A stretch of 64,000 bases of DNA from an uncultured Sutterella sp. Lineage in GTDB: Bacteria; Pseudomonadota; Gammaproteobacteria; Burkholderiales; Burkholderiaceae_F. Location of the stretch: positions 37,933 to 101,932 of the forward strand of contig CATVXH010000005.1 in assembly GCA_958347955.1 (NCBI GenBank), in the 5' to 3' direction. A model generated the notes under the pieces. It did not search any database. It was given only the letters and a program-made list of their open reading frames with translations, and was not told where the DNA came from. How positions within the stretch are numbered: position 1 is the first letter of the stretch; each line of letters begins with the position of its first letter. The position numbers and the translations under genes are program-made. Shown here one piece after another: positions 1-8,379 of this stretch.

Positions 1-1392
1 GGCTTTGTAAGTGGATTCATTGTAATCGTGCAGGAACTTCGTGCGGGCTTCGCCCTTCAAAGAGGCGGCTTTCTTCGTAATCTTGCTGCGTTCGGCAAGG
101 TATTTGTCTTCAATCTTATTGATTAAATCCGTGCGCTTGGTGATTTCTTGTCCGCGCAGATAGTCAACCGCGTTCGTGCCGGCGCTAAAGACGCTGTGCG
201 GCGTAAATTCTTCGCGGAAGTCGAACATTTCAGGGGTTCCCTTGAAGTGTTCAGCCGTTGCTTTTTCGGGCGTCAGGAATGCCGTGCCCTTGGCGGGACC
301 GGCCAACGGATAAAGCGGAACGAAAGCGGATTGGCAGGGACGGCCGTACGTGCGCCAAGCTTCGGTGAGAGTCGGATCGGCGCTCAAGTCATAGACGATA
401 GAGTCATGGGAAGTCGTGCGGCAGATACCTTCGGAGTGAGAGTGGTAGAACTCTTGATCCTGGCCAATATAGTCCTCATGCAGACGCAAGAAGTTCATGG
501 CATCTTTAACACCGAGCTTATGATCAATCTTCGCGCTGTAGGGGAATTTTTCAGGATCGTTGTATTCGACGCCCGTTAAGTACTTCCAAGCAATGACGTT
601 GCGATTAGCGTTCCAGCGTTCATGACGGATGCTTTCCTGAGCAACGATCTTTCTCCAATTGAAAATCTTGTCATCAGCCTTTTGACGTCCGTCTTTAATG
701 GCGCGTTGAACCTGACCCGGTTCAATCTTCCAGTTTTCATGGTCCGTGAGGTCAACCTTGTCCATCATGAAAACGTTCGGAATGTAGACGACTTCATCAT
801 CGGCAATCTTACGGGCGACCCAAGAATTGCCTTGGTGGATGGCCAATTGCCAAGCTTCGTTGGCGTCGGCGAATGTGTAGGTGCGGCCGTCATGGAAATA
901 GCCGTATTCTTTCAGCAAGGCCGTGGCGATTTCAACGGCTTCACGGGCGGAATGCGCACGCTCGGCGACAAGGCGACGGATGCCGTAGCCGATACCACCG
1001 TCTTTCACTTCCATTCTGTCGGCGTCAAAAATTTCGCCGCACCAGTTGGTGGCAACAACAACGCCTGCGTCATTGAAAAAACCGTCGGCAAAAGAAGCAC
1101 CGTCAGGCACAAAGGTCTGCGTCCAGTAAAAACCGAGCGTCTCTTCCACTTGAGGAATCTCGGCGGCAAACTTTTCAAAGCGAATCATTTCACCTTTTTT
1201 GTGCTTGGCAGGCGGCACGTAGTGATGCATATTGAAAAGGCGGCCACCGTTATCTTCGTTATGGGCAACAATGATATTGCCGGTTTTGGAAACGGCTTTG
1301 CCGATCACGAGCGTGCTGCAGGCTTGAGCGGAACCGACAGCGACAAAGGCTGCGGCCACTGCCAGAGCGGTCTTTTTAAACAGGGATTGCAT
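1..1392 (-). CDS. Secreted C69-family dipeptidase, C-terminus outside window
   Basis: Reading the minus strand from the ATG at 1392 gives 464 open codons that run off the left edge, so the C-terminus is missing. The start is preceded by an AAAGGAA Shine-Dalgarno sequence. A signal peptide of about 24 residues (MQSLFKKTALAVAAAFVAVG, then SAQA) is followed directly by Cys in ACSTLVIGK. In the C69 (PepD-like) family this Cys becomes the N-terminal nucleophile after processing. The family motifs HNEDNGG and TNWCGE follow. These enzymes are Ntn-hydrolases that cleave dipeptides, here presumably in the periplasm. The opposite strand carries long antisense open frames that are not genes. The family call is firm; the substrate is unknown. 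Confidence 0.9.
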   Translation of the reverse strand, partial: MQSLFKKTALAVAAAFVAVGSAQACSTLVIGKAVSKTGNIIVAHNEDNGGRLFNMHHYVPPAKHKKGEMIRFEKFAAEIPQVEETLGFYWTQTFVPDGASFADGFFNDAGVVVATNWCGEIFDADRMEVKDGGIGYGIRRLVAERAHSAREAVEIATALLKEYGYFHDGRTYTFADANEAWQLAIHQGNSWVARKIADDEVVYIPNVFMMDKVDLTDHENWKIEPGQVQRAIKDGRQKADDKIFNWRKIVAQESIRHERWNANRNVIAWKYLTGVEYNDPEKFPYSAKIDHKLGVKDAMNFLRLHEDYIGQDQEFYHSHSEGICRTTSHDSIVYDLSADPTLTEAWRTYGRPCQSAFVPLYPLAGPAKGTAFLTPEKATAEHFKGTPEMFDFREEFTPHSVFSAGTNAVDYLRGQEITKRTDLINKIEDKYLAERSKITKKAASLKGEARTKFLHDYNESTYKA

Positions 1393-1592
1393 AAAATTCC
1401 TTTCGTTAAAAGTGAAGTCGACTGAAAATCAGCCAAAGGTCTCTTATTTAAAAGATATTTAATTGTTATGACAACTAGGGAATGCACCTATTGTCGCTGT
1501 TTAATTTTTAATACAGAGATAGAAGAAATTCGTTAAAAATCACTCTGATTTGAGATAAATGATTTGTTATTAAAATATTTTTTAAAATTTTC

Positions 1593-1619
1593 TTGCTTTT
1601 TTTTTAATGTCTATATAAA
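1593..1619 (+). promoter_or_regulatory. Probable promoter of the tRNA pair
   Basis: A TTGCTT element (1593-1598) and TATAAA (1614-1619, overlapping TATATA) lie in an AT-rich stretch ending 17 bp before tRNA-Ala. The 15-bp spacing is short, so the exact hexamers are uncertain. Confidence 0.45.
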
Positions 1620-1635
1620 ATGCACACTCTCTTTT

Positions 1636-1711
1636 GGGGGTATAGCTCAGTTGGTAGAGCACTTGCATGGCATGCAAGGGGTCAGCGGTTCGAATCCGCT
1701 TACCTCCACCA
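1636..1711 (+). tRNA. tRNA-Ala (anticodon GGC)
   Basis: A 76-nt cloverleaf with acceptor strands GGGGGTA and TACCTCC (one G-U pair), discriminator A and an encoded CCA. The anticodon stem CTTGC/GCAAG encloses the loop ATGGCAT, giving anticodon GGC, which reads GCC/GCU alanine codons. The T-arm contains GGTTCGAATCC. It lies 12 nt before tRNA-Glu and is probably co-transcribed with it. Confidence 0.97.
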
Positions 1712-1723
1712 AAATTAGATTGC

Positions 1724-1799
1724 GTCTCCATCGTCTAGAGGCCTAGGACACGACCCTTTCACGGTCGGTACCGGGGTTCGAATCCCCGTGGGGACGCCA
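1724..1799 (+). tRNA. tRNA-Glu (anticodon UUC)
   Basis: A 76-nt cloverleaf with acceptor GTCTCCA/TGGGGAC, discriminator G and encoded CCA. The anticodon stem CGACC/GGTCG encloses CTTTCAC, giving anticodon TTC. The T-arm has GGTTCGAATCC. It is the second gene of a two-tRNA unit that ends in the terminator at 1809. Confidence 0.97.
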
Positions 1800-1808
1800 A
1801 TTCTTACA

Positions 1809-1835
1809 AAGCAACCAGTGGCGGTTGCTTTTTTG
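1809..1835 (+). terminator. Rho-independent terminator after the tRNAs
   Basis: Stem AAGCAACC (1809-1816) pairs with GGTTGCTT (1823-1830) around a 6-nt loop and is followed by a T-run. It ends the tRNA unit and abuts the 3' end of the convergent LysR gene. Confidence 0.85.
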
Positions 1836-2795
1836 TTATTCAAAGCTTTTCCATTTTTTTGAAAATTTTCGCCAAGGACTTGTTAAATCCGAGTTGCCTT
1901 TTTCCGCGATCAGATTCATGATTTCTTGATACAGCGGACTGTTTTTATTTTCCGAACGACAATAAACATTGGCTCGTGCCACCGGCCTGTGCCAGCGAGG
2001 CAGGACTGGCACAATAAACTCATTTTGCAGTTGTTCCCGCACAACCCCCAGGTTAAGGTCCACAGAAATCCCCGCGCCGGCCAACAACATTTCTTTGCAT
2101 GTTATTGCATCTCCATAATTGATTTTTCTGCAATTTCTTAGTTTGAACCGTTCATTTCCGTTTTCAATATAGTCCGCGTAATAAGGGCTGCTTTGATAAC
2201 GGACCAATAATGGGCATTGAATCAGATCGGCGATAGATAAGGGATTGCCGTACTTATTTAAAAAATCTCTGCTGGCCAATAAAAAAGTATAGAAGTCATC
2301 AACGTAGATGCCGTGCAAATCGGCTTGATCTGAAGAATAAAAACAAAACGAAATATCTGTTTTGCGGGTCAGCAGTGCTTGAAGTCCTCTGTCTGCTGAT
2401 ATTTCGAAATGGACGTTTTTATGTTCAGACTCGTAATCAAGCAGTGCGGACAGTATTGAGGTTCTGTCCATATTGACGGGCAAAGAGATGTGCAGGGTTC
2501 TGCAAGGGTAAGAGCCATGCTCTTTTTTAATGCTGTCTGTCAATGACAAGAGTGCTTCATGGTGCCGAAGCATTTCATTGACGTAGGGGAGGAGTTCTGA
2601 GGCTTCAGCTGTCAGTTTGGCAGGTCTTGAACGTCGATCAAGAATGAATATCCCCAGTTCATCCTCGAGCGCAGAAAGCATCCTGGAGGCTATTGGAGGG
2701 TCAAGCCACAATTGCTTTGCGGCCGATTTCAAAGAGCCGGTCTGCCCTATGGTCAGTAGTATTTTCCAAGCCAATATGTTGTCAGTTTTTTTCAT
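1836..2795 (-). CDS. LysR-type transcriptional regulator
   Basis: 319 residues, the usual length for LysR proteins. Residues 1-65 form the winged helix-turn-helix, with SLKSAAKQLWLDPPIASRML as the recognition segment and LEDELGIFILDR after it. Residues from about 95 form the periplasmic-binding-like effector domain. It is transcribed divergently from the aminotransferase and AbgA-like amidohydrolase, the usual LysR arrangement, so it probably controls those genes. The E. coli abg cluster also has a LysR regulator (AbgR) divergent from abgA. The effector is unknown. The shared intergenic region holds a TTAAC direct repeat around 2850-2870 that could be its site. Confidence 0.88.
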   Translation of the reverse strand: MKKTDNILAWKILLTIGQTGSLKSAAKQLWLDPPIASRMLSALEDELGIFILDRRSRPAKLTAEASELLPYVNEMLRHHEALLSLTDSIKKEHGSYPCRTLHISLPVNMDRTSILSALLDYESEHKNVHFEISADRGLQALLTRKTDISFCFYSSDQADLHGIYVDDFYTFLLASRDFLNKYGNPLSIADLIQCPLLVRYQSSPYYADYIENGNERFKLRNCRKINYGDAITCKEMLLAGAGISVDLNLGVVREQLQNEFIVPVLPRWHRPVARANVYCRSENKNSPLYQEIMNLIAEKGNSDLTSPWRKFSKKWKSFE

Positions 2796-2936
2796 AAAAA
2801 CGGCGCAACCCCTCCCTGCCTTTTTAACATAAACCCCATTAATTGCATTTTTAACAATCTTATATTAACAAACCCGCCTTCTCTTTTCTTTGAGCTCTAC
2901 CTACAATTACTTATGCATTTTTTCCAGGAGTTGAAA

Positions 2937-4211
2937 ATGAACGAATACGGCAGCGAAGAATTTCCAATGGTCAGATATGTTCCGTACATGGGCGTTATTT
3001 GGACGGTGAACGAAGCCTCCAAACTTGGTTTTTACAATGGCCATCCTGATTGGTGTAATGTTGGTCAAGGACAGCCGGAAGTCGGTGAAATTGAAGGGGC
3101 TCCGGATCGCATTGAAGATATCAAATTAAAACCCAGTGACGCGGCCTACGGTCCTGTGGGCGGTACGGTTGAGGTGAGAGAAGCCATCGCAGACTGGGTC
3201 AATCGCACCTACCGCAAAGGTATGAGCCAATACACGGCTGAAAATGTCAGTTTTGCCTGCGGCGGTCGTTTGGCGCTTACGCGTTTGTACAGTATTTTCA
3301 AAGATGGCGCACGCATTGCTTATAAAAATCCCGATTACACCGCCTATGAGGATTATCTTTATCCGCTTCGCCACAATTGTGAATTGATCGAATTGCGGGC
3401 CGAGGAAAAAGATGGATTTACGGTGCCTGTGGAACGCTTTGAAGATTTCATGCACGATGTTCGCCCGAATGCTTTTGTCTTCTCCAACCCCTGTAATCCA
3501 ACCGGCCAAGTGGTCAAGGGCGAGGCCATGGACCGCTATCTCCAAGCGGCTCGCCGGGAAAATTGTCTTTTAGGCGCAGATGAGTTCTACGCGACATTTT
3601 CTTATAACGAAGACGGAACGCCGGCTGAGACAGCGGTATCAGCGTTGCCTTACGTCAAAGATGTTAATCGGGATCCGGTTATCGTGTTTGACGGACTGAC
3701 AAAAGGTTTTCGCTATCCGGGCTGGCGCGCCGGATGGGCGATTGGTCCGAAATATCTGATTGAAATGATCAATCGCGCGGCAAGTGCTGTTGACGGCGGT
3801 CCCTCCACCATGGTTCAGCGTGGAGTTATTCAGGAGTTGGCTGAAGGTCATGCTGAGCAGGAGCTCTTGGCGACACGCAGAGAGTTCGCCGTTAAGCGCA
3901 AAATGATGATTGATGGGTTGGCGCAACTGGGCATTCACACACCGGCAAATCAGCCCTTGGGAACATTTTACGTATGGGCCAGCATTGAGAACTTACCGGG
4001 AAAATTGTCCGATGCGGATAATTTCTTCTACGCCTGCTTGCAAAAGAAGGTGATCACGGTTCCCGGGCATTTCTTCGATGTGCGTCCTTTCCGTGTGCGT
4101 CCGACAAATGAGCCTTATCGTCACTGGGTGCGTTTCTCTTATGGTCCGAATCGTAAGACCATTCAAACAGCCTTGGAAAGAATCGCAGAGGTTATCAGGG
4201 AAAATAAATAA
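2937..4211 (+). CDS. PLP-dependent class I/II aminotransferase
   Basis: 424 residues from the ATG at 2937, chosen over the in-frame ATG at 2913 because AGGAG (2926-2930) sits at the right distance. Fold type I aminotransferase motifs are present: the NPCNPTGQV segment that holds the PLP ring, an aspartate and tyrosine in LGADEFYATF, and the Schiff-base lysine in DGLTKGFRYPGWRAGW. The protein would be cytoplasmic and transfer amino groups between amino and keto acids; the substrate cannot be read from sequence. A hairpin and a 55-bp gap separate it from the AbgA-like gene, with which it probably forms an operon under the divergent LysR protein. Confidence 0.87.
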   Translation: MNEYGSEEFPMVRYVPYMGVIWTVNEASKLGFYNGHPDWCNVGQGQPEVGEIEGAPDRIEDIKLKPSDAAYGPVGGTVEVREAIADWVNRTYRKGMSQYTAENVSFACGGRLALTRLYSIFKDGARIAYKNPDYTAYEDYLYPLRHNCELIELRAEEKDGFTVPVERFEDFMHDVRPNAFVFSNPCNPTGQVVKGEAMDRYLQAARRENCLLGADEFYATFSYNEDGTPAETAVSALPYVKDVNRDPVIVFDGLTKGFRYPGWRAGWAIGPKYLIEMINRAASAVDGGPSTMVQRGVIQELAEGHAEQELLATRREFAVKRKMMIDGLAQLGIHTPANQPLGTFYVWASIENLPGKLSDADNFFYACLQKKVITVPGHFFDVRPFRVRPTNEPYRHWVRFSYGPNRKTIQTALERIAEVIRENK

Positions 4212-4220
4212 CTGAGTTTT

Positions 4221-4242
4221 AACGGGCAAGAAATTGCCCGTT
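4221..4242 (+). other. Intercistronic hairpin between aminotransferase and amidohydrolase
   Basis: Perfect 9-bp stem AACGGGCAA / TTGCCCGTT with a GAAA tetraloop. There is no U-tract after it, so it is more likely an mRNA-stabilising or partial-attenuating element than a full terminator. Confidence 0.6.
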
Positions 4243-4266
4243 AAATTTATGAGCGAGGTAAGCATT

Positions 4267-5544
4267 ATGACCGATTCCTATCATGCGCAGCTGATTGAAC
4301 AGAGACGTTATTTGCATCAATTCCCTGAGGTAGGGTGGACCGAGTTTGAAACCACTTGGTACATCGTTCAGAAATTAAAAAAATACGGTTACCGTGTCCA
4401 TGTGGGTCGTGAGATTATTGATGAAAAATCAGTTCGCGGACGTAATCTCTCGATGGTTAACGAGGCATTGTCTCGGGCGAAGCAACATCAAGTTCCTGAA
4501 AGTTTTTTGAAAGAAACGGAGGGCTTTACAGGCTGCGTTGGCGAGCTGAAGTTGGGGAAAGCCGGACCAGTATTGGCGCTGCGCTTTGACATTGACGCAT
4601 TGCCTGTTCAAGAAACAAACTCGCCCGCTCATCAGCCCAATCAATTGAATTTCCGCTCAAAACGCGATGGCGTTATGCACGCTTGCGGTCATGACTGCCA
4701 CACATCGATCGGTTTGACGATCGCTCGCTGGATTGCTGAGCATAAGGATGAGTTAGAGGGCACGGTTAAAATTATTTTCCAGCCCGCAGAAGAAGGTTCT
4801 CGCGGAGCCAGAGCCGTAGCCGCCTCCGGCATTGTCGATGAGGCGAATTACTTTTTCGCCAGCCATATCGGAATGCAGGCTAAATATGGTGAGGTCATTA
4901 TTGATCCGTATGGTTTCCTCTGCGGTTCAAAATTTGATGTCACCTTTATCGGACGGTCCGCTCATTTAGGCGCGGATCCTCATAAGGGGCGCAATGCGAT
5001 GGCCGCGGCTTGCTCAGCCACACTGCAGCTTTTGGGAATTGCCAGACACGGCGACGGAATGAGCAGAGTTAATGTCGGCACTTTCCATGCCGGCCGCGCC
5101 CGCAACGCGATCCCCGACAGAGCCGTCATTGAAGTGGATGTCCGGGGTGAGACGATGGCCATCAATGATTACATGTGCGAGGAAGCCAAAAATATCTTTG
5201 AAGGTTGCGCAAAAAGTTACTCTGTAGGCTTGGAAGTTGTCGATCAGGGGACCGTTTGTGATTTGGAAAATGATCGGGAGCTGGTTTGCCTGCTTAAAAC
5301 ATGCGCTCAAAAAATTCCCGCCATTTCCAATATTCGGGAAAAATCCGATTTTGGCGGTTCGGAAGACGCGGCCATCTTGGCTCGCCACATCCAGAGCAAA
5401 GGTGGGAAAGCCGCCTTCTTTGTCATCGGCGCGGATCATTTAGCGGGCCATCATCAACCGGAATTTGATGTTAATGAGGAATCGCTTGACGTGGGATTGG
5501 CAATGTATGAAAACATCGTCAGAACGATTTGTGGCGCGCATTAA
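4267..5544 (+). CDS. M20-family amidohydrolase, AbgA-like
   Basis: 425 residues from the ATG at 4267, with GAGG 8 nt upstream; earlier in-frame starts lack a good ribosome site. It shows the M20D metal-site motifs MHACGHDCHTSIG and FQPAEEGSRGARA, and a distal GHHQPEFDV. The layout, including the N-terminal LHQFPEVGWTEFET and the GFTGCVGEL segment, closely matches AbgA, the p-aminobenzoyl-glutamate hydrolase subunit. These enzymes hydrolyse amide bonds of N-acyl amino acids with a dinuclear metal centre in the cytoplasm. No abgB or abgT partner is visible. Its stop overlaps the convergent EamA stop by 4 bp. Confidence 0.85.
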   Translation: MTDSYHAQLIEQRRYLHQFPEVGWTEFETTWYIVQKLKKYGYRVHVGREIIDEKSVRGRNLSMVNEALSRAKQHQVPESFLKETEGFTGCVGELKLGKAGPVLALRFDIDALPVQETNSPAHQPNQLNFRSKRDGVMHACGHDCHTSIGLTIARWIAEHKDELEGTVKIIFQPAEEGSRGARAVAASGIVDEANYFFASHIGMQAKYGEVIIDPYGFLCGSKFDVTFIGRSAHLGADPHKGRNAMAAACSATLQLLGIARHGDGMSRVNVGTFHAGRARNAIPDRAVIEVDVRGETMAINDYMCEEAKNIFEGCAKSYSVGLEVVDQGTVCDLENDRELVCLLKTCAQKIPAISNIREKSDFGGSEDAAILARHIQSKGGKAAFFVIGADHLAGHHQPEFDVNEESLDVGLAMYENIVRTICGAH

Positions 5545-6431
5545 CCGGATTTGGCTCGAGCCAATAAAAAAACTGTTGTAAGAATACAGAGTGCACCAAT
5601 AGCTTCGACTGCTCCGAATGTCTCGCCTAAAAGCAGCACCGAGAGGACGACGGCCGAGAGCGGTTCGAAGCACGTCAGCATTGAGGCAATAGGCGGAGCG
5701 ATAAATTCCATACTTTTGAGAAAACAGCTAAAAGACACGATGGTGCCGCAAAGCACAATGTGCAAATAACAGATAATCCCCATCGTGTTCCAAAGTACGT
5801 TGGTTTCCAGAGGATTGTTGTATAAGCAGGCAGCCGCTCCGCTGAAAGTCATTGCCCAACCGATGACTGGAAAGACAGTTAACTTTCTGACCACTCTGCC
5901 CGGTTGAATGGTGCCGACCGCTCCCATCATGGCAGATGTCAAGCCCCAGGCAACGCCCGCCACGGAAAATTCCATCGCGTCCAAATGACCCTTGGTGATA
6001 ATCAGAAGCACGCCGATCATTGCCAGTACCAGGCAAATCATCTCAATAACCTTGATGCGCCGATGATGAGCTACAGCCAAATAAGCAATAATGAACAGAG
6101 GAGAGGTCAGCACCATAATGGTTGCTGTGGCGGCATTGGAGCTGGCGATTGATAGGAAAAATGTGGACTGAGAGCACAAAAGTGCGATGCCGTAAACGAT
6201 TATGTCCTTTAGATTATCCTTTTGAAAAACGGCTTTGACATGTTTGGTTTTGTTCCAAAAGATGTCAAGCAACACTAAAAGAAGTCCCGCCCCCAGAAGA
6301 CGAATTGACGTCAAGTCTAAAACCGTGAATCGGCACTCCGCCATCAGGTACTGTGCGGCCACCCCCATTGAACCCCAGCAAATTCCGGCAATAGAGGCAA
6401 GCGCCACGCCCTTGAGTGTTTTTATTTCCAT
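5541..6431 (-). CDS. EamA/DMT-family transporter
   Basis: 296 residues with about ten hydrophobic segments arranged as two EamA repeats, typical of the drug/metabolite transporter superfamily. The N-terminal GICWGSMGVAAQYLM and the C-terminal FEPLSAVVLSVLLLGE are characteristic EamA helices. It would be an inner-membrane carrier, often an exporter of amino acids or metabolites. It is convergent with the amidohydrolase and shares 4 bp with it. An export role linked to the aminotransferase/amidohydrolase pair is possible but unproven. Confidence 0.85.
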   Translation of the reverse strand: MEIKTLKGVALASIAGICWGSMGVAAQYLMAECRFTVLDLTSIRLLGAGLLLVLLDIFWNKTKHVKAVFQKDNLKDIIVYGIALLCSQSTFFLSIASSNAATATIMVLTSPLFIIAYLAVAHHRRIKVIEMICLVLAMIGVLLIITKGHLDAMEFSVAGVAWGLTSAMMGAVGTIQPGRVVRKLTVFPVIGWAMTFSGAAACLYNNPLETNVLWNTMGIICYLHIVLCGTIVSFSCFLKSMEFIAPPIASMLTCFEPLSAVVLSVLLLGETFGAVEAIGALCILTTVFLLARAKSG

Positions 6432-6639
6432 AGGAAAATCCGATCATTAATGCTTCGTACTCTGAACCTCTTTATTTTGACACTACTGAAACGATTAATA
6501 CATATGTTTCAAATGAAAAGAGAATTTTTAAAATTTCAAATTTTTAAAATCGGTAAAGCAAAAGTTTGTTCTTTTTTGTTGGATATCGCGAGTGATAATT
6601 TGGTTTAAAATCGAAAAGCAATTATAAGTTTTTGTTCGT

Positions 6640-8379
6640 ATGAATTTCCGACAGGTGGCTGTTTTAGCCGTTATTTTGGGAGGTCTTGTCCAAGATGCTT
6701 GTGCGTTCGAAGTGAAAGTGCAAGGCATCAGCGGCGAGGTGCGCTCAAATGTGGAAGCGTTGTTGACGCCTGTTCGTGAAAACAGTGTTACTGAAGTTCG
6801 CCAGACATATCGCGCGCAGGTTGATAGGGCGATCAAAAGAGCATTGAATGCCCTAGGCTATTATCAAAGCACTATTCATTACTCATGGCGGGAATCTAAA
6901 ACAGAAAACGCAGTCCAGTTGATAGCCGACATCCGGCTGGGAAAGCCTGTTCGCATCGCTCAAACATCATTGACTATCAGGGGCGAGGCGCAGGACGATA
7001 AGATTTTTAAAAGACTTCAAAGAAAATTGCCTAAAAAGGGACAACAACTCAATCATGGGGAGTATGAAAGTTTTAAATCATCGGTTGAGAGTTCTGCTGT
7101 TCAGAATGGGTATTTTGACGGAAAGTTTTTAACGAGTGAGTTGGGCGTTGATGCGAAAAATAATAAAGCCTATTGGACGTTGGACTACGATGCGGGAAAA
7201 CGGTACCGCTTCGGAGATATTCATTTTTCCGGCAGTCAGATCCGTGAATCGATTTTGGTAAATCTTTTGCCTTTTGAAAAAGGCGATTCTTATACCGCGG
7301 ACGATATTGCGGAGTTCAATCGGCGGTTGTCCTCCACCGGATGGTTCAATTCTGTTGTCGTTTCACCGGATATTTTTGCCGGGCGTGCAAGCGCGGACAA
7401 ATCGCTGCCTGTGTACGCCAATGTCACCCCAAAAAAGGAAAACGCGGTGGAAACCGGCTTGGGTTTCTCAACTGATGTCGGCCCCAGAGGATCGCTTACA
7501 TGGCGAAAACCTTGGCTCAATGATTCCGGTCACAGCTTGGAGGCTTCCACGGAACTTTCAGCAAAAGAACAGTTGCTGGATGTGGCCTACAAAATTCCTC
7601 TGGAGCAAAGCGCCCTTGAGCACTATTGGACGGTTCAGGGCGGTATTAAAAACGAAGATTTAAACGACACAAAATCAAACTCCGCCTCAGCGGTGATCTC
7701 ACGGCATTGGGCGCCTTATGAGGGGTGGCAACGCAACGTTCATTTACGCTGGTCGTACGATGATTTCGATCAAGGTGAAATTAGTGACACGACCATGTTG
7801 GTTTATCCCGGCGTGACCTTCTCAAAAACAACAACGTTAGGCGGACTGATGCCCAGATGGGGCTTTTCTCAGCGCTATACGGTCGATTGGTCCAACACAG
7901 CGTGGGGGTCAGACATTGATTTTGTGGTCTTAGAAGCACAGCACGCTTTCATTAAAACTTTTGAACGTCGCCATCGTTTTGTTTTGCGTTCTCACTTGGG
8001 CTGGATTCAGACCGACGAGTTCGATCGTGTGCCGCCTGATTTACGTTTCTTTGCCGGTGGCGACAGAAGTGTGCGCGGCTACAAGTACGAATCCATTTCA
8101 CCCGAAGATGACAATGGCGATTTAACCGGCGCGGAAAAATTAGTGACCGCAAGTGTGGAGTATCAATACAAGGTAAAAGGCAAGTGGTGGGGAGCCGTTT
8201 TCTTTGATATTGGCCAAGCGGTGAATAACTTCAACAACCAGGATTGGAAGAAAGGTGTTGGCGTAGGGGTGCGGTGGCAGTCTCCCTTGGGACCAATTAA
8301 GTTTGATATTGCTAGACCGGTGGGGGATCCAGATAAACACGGCTTGCAGTTCTATATTGGTTTGGGGCCCGAATTATGA
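6640..8379 (+). CDS. tamA: Autotransporter assembly outer-membrane protein TamA
   Basis: 579 residues with a signal peptide (cleavage near QDACA). An N-terminal POTRA region is followed from about residue 290 by a 16-strand-type Omp85 barrel. The barrel carries the conserved FAGGDRSVRGYKYES and ends in LGPEL, close to the usual aromatic-ended OMP terminus. TamA is the outer-membrane half of the TAM complex and works with the inner-membrane-anchored TamB to move proteins or lipids across the periplasm. The tamB start overlaps the tamA stop (ATGA), which implies translational coupling. Confidence 0.93.
   Translation: MNFRQVAVLAVILGGLVQDACAFEVKVQGISGEVRSNVEALLTPVRENSVTEVRQTYRAQVDRAIKRALNALGYYQSTIHYSWRESKTENAVQLIADIRLGKPVRIAQTSLTIRGEAQDDKIFKRLQRKLPKKGQQLNHGEYESFKSSVESSAVQNGYFDGKFLTSELGVDAKNNKAYWTLDYDAGKRYRFGDIHFSGSQIRESILVNLLPFEKGDSYTADDIAEFNRRLSSTGWFNSVVVSPDIFAGRASADKSLPVYANVTPKKENAVETGLGFSTDVGPRGSLTWRKPWLNDSGHSLEASTELSAKEQLLDVAYKIPLEQSALEHYWTVQGGIKNEDLNDTKSNSASAVISRHWAPYEGWQRNVHLRWSYDDFDQGEISDTTMLVYPGVTFSKTTTLGGLMPRWGFSQRYTVDWSNTAWGSDIDFVVLEAQHAFIKTFERRHRFVLRSHLGWIQTDEFDRVPPDLRFFAGGDRSVRGYKYESISPEDDNGDLTGAEKLVTASVEYQYKVKGKWWGAVFFDIGQAVNNFNNQDWKKGVGVGVRWQSPLGPIKFDIARPVGDPDKHGLQFYIGLGPEL

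Noticed and set aside
148..1425. Long plus-strand open frames over 148-579 and 622-1425
   Set aside because: They are antisense to the C69 dipeptidase, whose minus-strand frame is open throughout, with a signal peptide and catalytic cysteine. The plus frames have no family resemblance.
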